Shown here: positions 13,551-23,300 of the stretch, in pieces
How the letters are laid out: every line of letters starts with the position of its first letter
Position numbering within the stretch: the first letter of the stretch is position 1
Source: Himantopus leucocephalus
Taxonomy: Eukaryota > Chordata > Aves > Charadriiformes > Recurvirostridae
NCBI GenBank assembly: GCA_003993805.1
Contig: RSEF01000021.1
Location: forward strand, 2,273,704 to 2,337,703
DNA: 64,000 nucleotides
Reading direction: 5' to 3'
The notes under the pieces: model-generated
Database searches by the model: none
The model's input: only the letters and a program-made list of their open reading frames with translations
What the model was told of the DNA's origin: nothing
Program-made: the position numbers and the translations under genes

Positions 13551-14984
13551 TACGTATGCTGAAGTTTATACTAAGATCAAAAGCATCCGCTCACTGAATA
13601 GGTGGTGCAAAATGAGGTAGAATCAGGCTGAAGGTGATTTACCCATTCTGCTGATATTTTCAAGTTTTCTTTTCTCCAGATAAAAATTTTAATCTTTTGA
13701 ACGTTTTACATTCTATTAAAATGACTGAGACAACCCAGAATAACTCGATGAAAAAGAGTCATGGGAGAAAAAGGTACGAGTCTCTGGTTTGAGTCAGATC
13801 TCATGGGCTGGGTGTTTGCTTCTCCCTCTCACAATCAGTTGAATGCTGATGACTAGAAACATCCCTTAGGAAAGGCTTTATCAAAATTTCTAGTTACCTT
13901 CAGGGTAAAGGCTTTGAGAAAGTCGAAAGTTCCACAGAATTTCAGCAGAGGAGTCCTAAAGCAATTCATTTTTCATCCTACAAACATTTAAACACAAGCA
14001 TAACTTTACACACTTATTTACCCAGTGATGCGTATCAAATATGGGTTTGTTGTCATTTCCTTTTCTTAAGAATATTTTTTATCCAACTTAATACGGAATT
14101 TAAGACACAGGATCAGTTATTAATATGTTCTTTCAATTTTTGGAAGATATGAATATCTTCTTTGGCTGAACAGCATAATAGTCCATTTATCAGTGAGGAA
14201 AGTCTCCAGAGGAATGAGATTTTTATTTCAAATACACTTTCGCAGTTATTGGAAAAGATTCAGCATTTTTCTTGGAGAAATATGTCATTAAAGTAGAAAG
14301 ATGAGGGAAATGCTTGTATGCAACATAGGCTTTTCTCTGATAGCAGACTGGTGCCCGTCTGGACAGATCCCTGAAGACATAAGCAATCCCAATTAAATCA
14401 TGAGCATAGAGCTCTGCCTACATAGAGCTGATGTCTAGATCAAGACCTTGGAATGTCAGCTTCGAAATTTCCCTGGCAATTGCATCACACAGCCTACTGA
14501 TATGAAAAAGCACAGGCAGGCATCTCCCTCCTCTTTCTATTTTCGTGACTTATACCTCTAAGGGAAAAAAAAAACTGAAAAAATCCAACTTTAAAAACCC
14601 CTAAATGCTGCATGCAGTATAGGAAAGTGTGAAAGGAGTGAATTTGAGATGTGCTGTCAATGAGCTAAGGGCTAGCTGATGAAATTCAGTCTGATAATAT
14701 TCTATAACATTTCAGTTAATACTGTGGCATGAAATACAATACGTATTTGATCTCTCTCACACGAACTCATAGTGAAGTAATAAATATTTCCCTATAGAAT
14801 AATTTTCCTGTAAGCAGAGATTTACTGTAACCCAATTTGCAATTTACTCATTTCAGAGCATTAAAAACTAATCAGACTCTCACTAGAACTTAGATCACTG
14901 AAAAAGGATTCCACAGTACAGTTACACTCCCAAACAGTATCCACAGTAAGAAAATTGTAATAGATGTTTTTCATTCACTAAGTT
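13551..14984. other. Non-genic DNA, nothing recognised
   Basis: AT-rich unique sequence without recognisable genes or repeats. Confidence 0.55.
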
Positions 14985-15004
14985 GGGGGGGGTGGGGGGG
15001 TGGG
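14985..15004. repeat. Poly-G tract with T interruptions
   Basis: Runs of eight and seven G separated by single T, followed by TGGG. This is a G-quadruplex-capable plus-strand tract and an error-prone site for sequencing. Confidence 0.8.
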
Positions 15005-15845
15005 TTGATTTTTGTTCTCTTTCTAGCCATCTAGAAAACAGGAAAAAAATAAGTTTATTAAAAGGAAAACAATAAACAATAGTGGTCTTTTAGAGACTGG
15101 GTGGTTATGTTTAGAACTAACATTTCCAGAATAAAATTGTCAGGAACTAAATACAATCAAGCTTGGGTGAAACAAAACTTTTGCAAGTGAAACAATGAAA
15201 ACTATACTGGGTACAGCAGAATTCCCCTGCCTCGTAAAGGTTAATTCTCTTTTCTCACTCTCACAAGTCCAGAAAAAAAGATGTATTTGCTGCAGTGAGA
15301 TGTGTTAAATAACACCTTCCCCATAAGCCAAAATTATGTGTAGCAAAGAGGAGAACAATAGTCAAGAAAAACTGCGTAAAAAAAATTTGGGGAAGGTGGG
15401 CTTCTGGCAAGTACAAACACAACCGTTAATGGATTTTTTAATAACTCTGTGCCACACAGTAATAGGGAACCACCTGCCAAAAGCACAGCAAGGTCAAGCA
15501 AGTGTCACACACATGTTACAGCCAAAGAAATTCTGTGATTGTCTACTCTGACCTTCCACAGCAACCACCACAGAAATAGTCTCACACAGTAGCATGGTAG
15601 GTTCCTAGTCTTGCTTTTTTTGTCTGGTTTGATTCCTTTTTCTTTACTTCAACAGGTTTATTTTGTTGCAAATACCACCTAAAATAAACACAAGCGTTTT
15701 ATGATGCCCACACTTCTCCCCTTCCCCACTAGACCTCTTTGCTCCTGCCCCAACTGCGATTCCACAATTATTTGATGAGGGAGTGTCATAACACACTTGG
15801 AGCGAATCAAACCCAAAGGCAGGCAGAACAAACAATACAGTGTGT
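15005..15845. other. Non-genic DNA flanking the CpG island
   Basis: AT-rich sequence without recognised genes. Composition changes sharply to GC-rich near 15.85 kb. Confidence 0.55.
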
Positions 15846-16355
15846 GCGCGCGTGTTTGTGTAAAAATCAATCACTGCGGGTTTCTCTGGCTTTCGGCTGC
15901 CAACAGCTGAGCGGAGACGCCGAGAGCGTGCCTGTGTCTGCTCAGGGGGGTCGGCCAGCACCGCTGGGGCCTGCCATCCCCACCCGTGGCTCCTCCGAGC
16001 TCGGCCCTGCTGCGAAGAAACTCGCCCTCGACGACCCGTTCCCCGTGCGGCCTGCGGCGCGGCCGGAGAGCGGGCATGGCTTCCCCGCTCGGCCTTGCCC
16101 CCTGTCAGCCCCCTCTTCCCCACCAAAGGGCGGCCGGCCTGGCCCGCTGGCAGCGTGGGCGGCCAGGTGTGTGGGCAGAGGTAGCCCTGGACCCCAGGGC
16201 CAGCATGAACGCGTGGCCCGGCTACCTCCAGGGCAGGTGGCCCATGGTAGGCCTCGGCCCGGGGCTGGGCGGTGGCCCGCGGGCCAGGGTGGGTAGCCCA
16301 GCCCGGGGCCTGCGGGCCGGGCGCCGCGGGGCGCAGCTCCCCTCTGGTTTCTTGG
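15846..16355. promoter_or_regulatory. CpG island, left part
   Basis: CpG density is high for a vertebrate genome: I count 11 CpGs in the 60 bases 16021-16080, and similar density continues to about 16330. It forms one GC-rich domain with 16890-17660, interrupted by a TAAT-rich block and the assembly gap. In birds such islands often mark promoters, but no first exon or protein is recognisable here. The 251-codon minus-strand frame (15644-16399) and the overlapping plus-strand frames (15739-16296, 15986-16453) are long because GC-rich DNA has few stop codons. They are rich in Gly, Ala, Pro and Arg, show no domain, and are not called as genes. Confidence 0.6.
16201..16243 (+). repeat. Left arm of a perfect 43-bp inverted repeat
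   Basis: These 43 bases (starting CAGCATGAACGCGTGGCCCG) are an exact reverse complement of 16739-16781. Identity stops at both ends: 16244 does not pair with 16738, and the other end runs into the Ns. The other arm abuts the assembly gap, so an assembly artefact is likely. Confidence 0.97.
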
Positions 16356-16499
16356 GGCAGGTCAGAATATTTAAACAGTTGTATATTCAAAGACCACAAT
16401 GGAGGGAAGAGAATTACCTAAGGACAGGGTTAGCCTGTTTGATCAATGCATAATCAGATAACTGCTCCAGCTTTTTTACAAGTCTTTAAGCAAAGATCA

Positions 16500-16738
16500 G
16501 CCACTCAAATTCTAATTCCTTTTGCTAATTAAGCAGCCTGTTAATTGCTCTCGGGGTCTCTAATGCCATGTCATTATGCTTTTTAACAGCCTGCTTGACA
16601 TCAATAGGGCTGCAAGCTCCACACAAACAAAGCGGGCATCTAGCACTTACTGAATTAGGCTAATGCCGGCATTGGAGCCGGGCACTGGCACGTCGCCTCC
16701 AGCGGGCGGCATTTCATTATCATTTCATCATCCCTCAC
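16500..16738. promoter_or_regulatory. Candidate regulatory element, TAAT-dense block
   Basis: Five TAAT/ATTA homeodomain core sites occur in 64 bp (16513, 16526, 16542, 16561, 16573), including a palindromic TAATTA at 16526. The block is AT-rich and sits inside an otherwise CpG-rich domain. Clusters of such sites beside CpG islands are typical of enhancers or promoters of developmental regulators. This is motif evidence only. Its orientation relative to the flanks is uncertain because it lies between the arms of the inverted repeat. Confidence 0.35.
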
Positions 16739-16781
16739 GGGCCACCTGCCCTGGAGGTAGCCGGGCCACGCGTTCATGCTG
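16739..16781 (-). repeat. Right arm of the 43-bp inverted repeat, ending at the gap
   Basis: Exact reverse complement of 16201-16243, terminating at the last base before the Ns. A contig end that folds back on sequence 538 bp upstream suggests either a chimeric or fold-back contig end, or a segment (about 16244-16738) placed in the wrong orientation. A genuine GC-rich palindrome that stalled sequencing is also possible. Confidence 0.97.
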
Positions 16782-16881
16782 NNNNNNNNNNNNNNNNNNN
16801 NNNNNNNNNNNNNNNNNNNNNNNNNNNNNNNNNNNNNNNNNNNNNNNNNNNNNNNNNNNNNNNNNNNNNNNNNNNNNNNNN
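16782..16881. other. Assembly gap of exactly 100 N
   Basis: One hundred consecutive Ns, a size commonly used as a placeholder for a gap of unknown length. It lies inside the CpG island, where GC-rich DNA is often missing from bird assemblies. Confidence 0.99.
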
Positions 16882-17027
16882 CAAATGTTCAACACTTACC
16901 AGAGCGGGCAGCAAAAAGTGCCGAAGCTGAGGAGAAAGGCGCCCGGCGCTCCCCGCGCCGCCGCCTCAGCCCCTGCCCTGCTCACCTGCCCCGGCCGCCG
17001 CGCCGGCCCACGGGGGGCAGCCGGCAT

Positions 17028-17073
17028 GGGCCCCCGCCCCCGCCCGGCCCCGGCCCCGGCCCCCGGCCCGGGC
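17028..17073. repeat. GC-only low-complexity tract (CCCCGGC-like units)
   Basis: Irregular CCCCGG/CCCGCC units made almost entirely of C and G. The complementary strand has several closely spaced G-runs, so a minus-strand G-quadruplex is plausible. Confidence 0.75.
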
Positions 17074-17444
17074 GAAGCATAACATGTGGCTCCAGCTGAG
17101 GGACTCCGGTTTCCGCACTCCATTAGTCCGGGAGAAATTCCACCGGCGAACCGCTGAGTGAGGGGCCTTGTCTGCCTGTCACAGATTAGTCTCCAGGAGG
17201 GTGGTGGCAGGGAGCGAGTGCTGCTTGCACCCCGGAGGGGGTTAACCATGACTTTTATTTCAACAGGCACGCACGCAAAGATACGAAGCCGCATGATTTT
17301 TCAAGCCTCCCGGGGAGGAAAACCTGCATCTAGCAGCGTGAAGCGCACAGGGCCCCTTCCTAGCAGAGGCCGGGGGAGGAAACGGTGTGTGAGGAATTGT
17401 TCCTGGGGTGCCACGGGTGACGGCCAGCCCGGCTGCCGGCCCCA

Positions 17445-17505
17445 CAGACCTGCCACCGGTCCCCCCCAGCCCTGCCACCGGTCCCCCCCAGCCCTGCCAC
17501 CGGCT
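17445..17505. repeat. 21-22 bp minisatellite, about 2.8 copies
   Basis: Units beginning CAG and containing CCTGCCACCGGT start at 17445, 17467 and 17488. The spacing is 22 and 21 bp, differing by one C in the poly-C run. The copies are nearly identical. It is a short GC-rich minisatellite inside the CpG island, and copy number may be misassembled. Confidence 0.85.
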
Positions 17506-17665
17506 CTGGTGCAGGGCACGCCGCGGTGGGTGGCTGCCGCCCGCTCGGACCCAGGGCTGGAGGCAGAGGGGGGCCCGGCCTGCGGCGAACGAGCATTCAT
17601 GGCGGTGGATCCACCACCCGTTTCCAGCGCCCAGGCCAGGGCTCTGAGGTGCGCTGAGCTTCACG

Positions 17666-19794
17666 CCGCTGCAAAAAAAAAATGAAGTTTTTGTAAACTC
17701 CCAGCCTCAGCCATCAGGCACTGCGACCCCTGGCCATAGGGGACCTCGACTATACACCTCTACCTCAGCTCGTCTTCTCATGAGCTGCTTTTATCATTAT
17801 TTTCAAAGTAAAGAGACTACTCCAGTGGAATGCATCCCTTCTTAACGTTACCACCTTATCTTGGCAGCAAAAGGACAGACCTGCACAGCTCCAGGTGCAG
17901 GTACCAGCTGAGGGGATCACTGCAAAGTGGCTGCTCTATTTAGCCCCGAGAGCGGAGCGTGATCATTAGTTATGACAGGTCAAGTTAAAACTCTGCTTCA
18001 CAGGAGCTTCCAGACCCTGAGAACTGCAGTTCAGGATCTCACCCTTCATGTGAGATCACCTAACAATGCCCTCATCTTCCCTGTTACTCACTAGCCATCA
18101 TTCCTGTCAACAAACACGAAGGGAAGTAAAGCTAGAAAATAGCCTTGATTTCTCTGCCTCTCAGGAATAACGTTTACAGACAGCACAGAGATCTTGGCAT
18201 GCTTAACATGTTAGTATCTGAATGACCTATCCTGTAGCTGAAGAGTCACTGTTATAACGCATGGAAAATATTTTCAGTTATACTAAGAATACATAAATTG
18301 TATTATGCTGCTGGACAAGTCTGGATAAAGTAAAAAACCATGAACAATTTGCGAGACCAGACTGAGATCTCCACTGGCGCAGAGTCAAAACAAAGTAATT
18401 AAACCAAAGTGCGAGTTGTACTGGATACACCCAAACTCAACTGTTCTTATTTCAGTCTGTATTTTGACACCATTTAAAGAAATTCCCAGTAACTCGACTG
18501 AAGAATTCTGCATACAAAGATGTATCAAAAAATCCAGTTGCACAATAAAAATAACTCATATCCTAAAAAGAATGGATGTAAGTACAAACCATCTCTTACC
18601 AGCATTTCTTTCTTAAGAAAACTGAGGTCCCAATCTTGAAAATGCTTATGTGCATTCCTAATTTTTCAGCAGTTTGTAGCCCCATGGATATGATTTGACT
18701 CCCCATATAGACAAATGTAAGCACATTCTTAAACCGCAGGTACAGCAACTCATTCTTAAAGTGCAAAGACTAGCAAATACAATGTAAGAAGTAAAAGCTC
18801 TTTAACAAATTATTAAAGCATATTTTTGTATTTTGCAGCAGAAATAAAAAATGCCCCAAGGTGCTTTAGCAGTTTGCAAAATATTCATTCGTCAGGCATC
18901 TTAATTCAGGAGATGGAATAGGTAGCAGATTTTACACAATGCTAAGTGTCAGTTAATAGAACAAGAAGTAATTATTATTAAAAGCTAAATTAAGGATGAC
19001 TTCTCTTTTATCTTGAGGACCAGATGTTTGTTTTCCACTATCAGGCCATTTACTGGCTCTTGATGCAGAAATTTGGTGTTTGGACAAAACGTATTCTAGG
19101 TCTGGGCTGATAACAGTCCCAGTGCTTCAGTTCCCATCAAAAAGCATCAGCAGCCCCACTTCACCCTTAGTGCTTTTAGCACGGATTCACACTCTAATTT
19201 TAGAGTTGCATTTTATTTTAAAGCAATTGAGGCTCTCAAGCTGTCTTGTATCTTAAATAATGCTTGATAGCATCAAAGAGGTACATCTTTGGTAGAAACA
19301 TTGAGCTTCATCCCTGACGGCAAAGTCCAGAGATTAGGGAGGCGCACCCCGCACTGTCAAGATAACTGCACAAACGAGTCAGGAGGTGACACCAGGCATG
19401 GCAGCGCCCGGGCTGTTATGAGGATCTCAGAGCTGAGAGCAGAGTGACAGAAGCCGTCTTTCAGCACAAAAAAAAAAACCCAGCACATGGGGAACTCTCA
19501 CAGGTAATGAGCGGGCAAGTGAATTGGACTTTGAGATCTAAATTCAGTATTGACTTGGAAGTGACCTGGCTTCCCTCGGTTGCTGTCCTCCTCCTCCCTA
19601 AGGGAGGATCACTTAACAGAGGAAGCACTGCTGGTTTTGAAAAACCAACTTGACTTAGTAGGTGCCTGCTTGGGGCTACTCTTTATTTCTGAGCTCCAAG
19701 AATAAAGAGAAAGTCTTGGGTACACCTGGCAGGAACTTTTGTTTAAGGTTCCTCATCCAAACCACAGCTCCACCTCAAAATAGCTAAAAATGTG
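17666..19794. other. Non-genic DNA, nothing recognised
   Basis: Return to AT-leaning unique sequence. No frame here exceeds 69 codons. A small perfect 8-bp-stem hairpin at 18035-18057 is within chance expectation for this length of DNA. Confidence 0.55.
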
Positions 19795-19819
19795 ATGGTT
19801 AGGGAACCTTGCCTGGTAG

Positions 19820-20100
19820 AGAATGGGAATTTGAACCTACATCCCTCTCTCACTGCAGGTAAATGCTGAACTGCCAGGCTGAAAAATAAGTTGTTCTCCC
19901 CAGTGCCCTCTTTCTGCCGGGGAACTGGTGTTTATTGCACCAGAGGCATCACATCTGCCTACATGGGGTTGCTGTCAGGCAGGTGACAGGCTGAGGGAGA
20001 CCCAGGTTTAAATTCCACCTCCAGATTAAGCAGACAGAAATATGAACCTGCACCTTCACCCTAAGCAATTGCCCTATTTACTAATTATTTTGGAGACCAA
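19820..20100. mobile_element. Possible ancient dimeric tRNA-derived SINE relic
   Basis: Two similar modules are visible. The first (about 19820-19885) has GGAATTTGAACC, a reverse RNA polymerase III B-box-like string, then CCCTCTCT and CAGGTAAATGCTGAACTGCC. The second (about 20030-20095) has ATATGAACCTGCACC followed by a diverged version of the same order. Between them, 20005-20016 (GGTTTAAATTCC) is a forward B-box-like string in a 'gagacccaggttt' context. The arrangement recalls old sauropsid repeats with repeated 'gaacctgggtctccc...gtgccctaaccac' phrases, as I remember them. Divergence is high and the family name is not secure. Confidence 0.4.
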
Positions 20101-20254
20101 ATCTGTCTGGATTTTAGTGCAAATGCTGGAAGATCTCCACTTTGTCCTTGGGTAAATTTAAAACAAATTTTGTAAACTTGGGTATTTTTTCATTAACAAA
20201 GTTCTTGTTTGTTAGCACACTGCGGGGCCAAGCTTCTGTAACCCAGATCTACTC

Positions 20255-20372
20255 ACGCGCCCCTTCCCCACATCTTTTTCATTATCTCCTCTTCTGCTCT
20301 TCAGTATAATCCATCTTTCACTCAGCCTCTTCCCCCTCTCCTTTCCTTCATTCCTTACTCTGTCCATTTTCA
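20255..20372. repeat. Pyrimidine-rich tract on the plus strand
   Basis: A strongly C+T-biased stretch of CTTCC, CTCTTC and CCCCTCTCC units. It is low-complexity sequence. If the plus strand were transcribed, such a tract could act as an intronic polypyrimidine region, but there is no exon to support that. Confidence 0.6.
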
Positions 20373-23300
20373 AACAGCAGTAGCAATATCCTCACTATTA
20401 CTGACAGTTTCCATCTGGTTGCTATCTCCCTATGCTAGCTGTAGTCTGGGAAACTCTCCATGTTGTCCTCTTCCCCTCACCATTTCCTTTGCGGCTCTGG
20501 CAGGAATGGCTAGTGCTCTTCAAACAACTGGCGAAATAATGAGACGGGACGAGCATGGGCTGCCCAGATCGCTACACTGATCTGTACCCACAGCATTAAA
20601 TATTTCTGTTCCAGTGTCACCAGCAGAACTCATTTTAGACTGCTTCCCTTCAAACTTTGCCTTGTTTTATTTGCTCGAACCACTCTCGGCAGTTCAGGCT
20701 GTAGCTCGTATCAAATGTACCTAGCTATTAGCTGAGTTAAAAGACCCATTTCAGCTTTATTTTGATTTCTTTTTCAAGTAAATTTTGGCATGTCAGAATG
20801 AGAGACAGAAATATTTAGTGTGTGACCTTCTGCGTTGTGGAGTTGTCTAAGGAACTGTTATTGCTGATATCATACAGAATTAACCCTTTGGCAGCTGACT
20901 TCATATTTAATTTACAAATGAGAAAAGTAATCAAAATTCATGCATCTGTGATCTCCCAAATACGCTGTTGTCCTTAAGTGGAATTAATCTGAGGTCCCTG
21001 TGTATGCCCATTTAGGTACAGATATTTATGTGCATGCGTGTGACAGGTAAAAACGCATACATGCACAGAGAATAATTTTATGCATCTCCTATGTCTGCTG
21101 CAGGATAGCAATACAATTAAGTCACCGTGACTGAGACAATTATCCATACAGTCAGTAAAATGAGATGTCCACAGTATGCTGAGGAGTTTTTAAACATGTG
21201 GGAATAAAGTACAGAAACTCTGTAGAGTCATGCAGCTAATGAGCAATAAATACACACTGGCACACCCTCATCAATTTTAAAGTCGTGGTATGAAAAGAAT
21301 GTAATTAATTAAGATATGTTGATTTATAAGAGGTGACATAACAAGATGGATAGGGAAATCTTTTCCTTCCAATCTGTCATGGTTTCTTTCGAGAAGACAG
21401 CCCGACATGTGACGATGCCCTCCTTGGACAGTCATAAAGAAATCGGCTTGAGTTTTGTTTTGTTTTTCTCCACTATCACAAGGAATATAAACTTCCTTTT
21501 CAACCCCTTATTTGCATTTGACACAACTGTATTTAAAGCGTAACAGTTCTAAAGACATAAAAGGAAAAAAGGAAGAGCTGAAAAAAAATTGTATTTAGAA
21601 AAATCCTTTCCACTTTTTTACTGTATTACGTTTCTGCACATCGAAACATACACTCTGTTTCCTTTTCTCCCCCCGCTTAAGTCAGATGACTTTTTTGTAA
21701 CTTGGCATACAGACAGTCTGGTATAAGACAGGACTGTAGCATTTGTTGAGTCAAGATGTTTAATTTTTTTCACTCACATAATGATCCTTTTTTCCCTCCA
21801 GCCACTTGAGTTTTGTTTATGTTGCTTGAGCCCTAAACTAATACATGAATTCTCTTCACTGCCAAGATGACGACTTCGGCACCAGGCTAGATGAGCCAAA
21901 GAGGACTACATTCACTTTTAAGAGTAGAGGTATTTTAAAAGACTTTTTTCCAGTTGTGACAAATTAAATGCATTAAAGGAAACAACTGCTGTTGCAAGAG
22001 CTACTGGACTTCAAGGAGGAACCAGGAGAGTTTTATTTTCTTTGCAAGCACTTGACTTTTGCTAGGGGGCACTTTGCTCCTGTGCCAACTCTGGCTTATA
22101 TTTTATTATTCTTAGAACAAAAGGTTGCAGTAATTAGAATTGGGGAAGTTGTGCTCAAAGAAACCGAGTCATCGGATAAATTTGACACCATTAAGTGGTT
22201 ATAAAAGGTGGGATTTTTAAAAAGAAGAGTAACTGCTTCGATATATTGGTTTTATCCTGTCAAGACAAGACGAATGAGAAGTACAGCTACTTTCACTCAG
22301 GCTAGACATGTAAACCTTGTACTTAATGACTGATGAGCAAAATTTTTTCTCTTCCAAGTGCAGATGGGCAAATCCCTGGTAATTACAAAACACAAGAAAA
22401 TCTAATTTTACCAACAGAAAGCAGCAGACTGTCCAAATGTTTCCCAAGCAAGAGCTTTAGGTGCTTGTTGAAGAAAAAAAGCCAAACAACATTTCTTATA
22501 ATGTGATCCATATTCTACCACATGCACATTTAATATAAAAGTTATGTTTGATATATACCGCCTTAGCATTTTTCTATTTTAACTGAAAGCCTTTTGTTCT
22601 GTCAAGATTATAGTAGGATTTGCTTTCATTTTTCATGATGTTTCACTCAATACATCACTAACATTAGCAGGACTTAATAAGCGCCCACCTTCTCCTTCCC
22701 CCCGCCCTGCCTGAGGTCTTTTGATGCATATTCCTCAAGAATCTTCAGATGTTCGACATTGCTTGAAAAGTGGCCTCTCTATAGACGAGTATCAGAGATA
22801 ATGAAGAGGACGAGTCTGTAAAATACTGCGTGGGGCTAGCACCACAGTAAGCAAAATGTTTTGCAGCTTTAAATTCTGCCCTTGGTATGGTCTCCATAAT
22901 GGGCTTCCCTTCCTCCTTTTCTCTGTTGCAGATTCACATCTGTTTCTCTGCATTTTGAAACTGTGTTCATTTTTCACTGCTGCCCTTTGTCCCACACTTA
23001 CTAGCTCTCGCCAAGGGCTTCATTTCACTTATTCAATAAGCGAGAGGCACTGCAGACTAGAGAGAGCTTTAGGACAAAGCTCAAACTTCTATTAGGCCTC
23101 AACAAAAATGTTTTTGTTCCCTATCAAGGAACTTTTTCCTATTGCTTGTTGTTGGCTTGTTTTGTTTTTAATTAACATTTGTAGTTTGTAATTGCCCAAA
23201 CAGCCTGCAAATTCAAACCTTTAAAACAAATGAAAAATAGATGCAACAAAAATCTGTATTATCTGTTACCAGAAAAACTTTGTACTAGTAAATCCCATTT

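Larger units (their letters stand above)
16882..17665. promoter_or_regulatory. CpG island, right part
   Basis: GC-rich and CpG-dense sequence continues after the gap to about 17.66 kb. It contains a GC-only stretch near 17028-17073 and a 21-22 bp tandem repeat at 17445-17505. Frames on both strands (for example 175 codons at 17158-17685 plus, 132 codons at 16896-17294 minus) overlap each other and show compositional bias but no domain. An acceptor-like TTTTATTTCAACAG ends at 17267, but no exon can be supported. It could be a promoter with an unannotated first exon. Confidence 0.5.

Noticed and set aside
15644..16399. 251-codon minus-strand open frame and overlapping long plus-strand frames
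   Set aside because: They lie in CpG-island DNA where stop codons are rare, overlap in several phases, and translate to Gly/Ala/Pro/Arg-rich sequence without domains. One also spans an arm of the suspicious inverted repeat.
16663..17099. Open frames running through the N gap
   Set aside because: They are open only because Ns are not read as stops.
18035..18057. Perfect 8-bp stem hairpin (possible small RNA)
   Set aside because: Too short for a microRNA precursor and within chance expectation.
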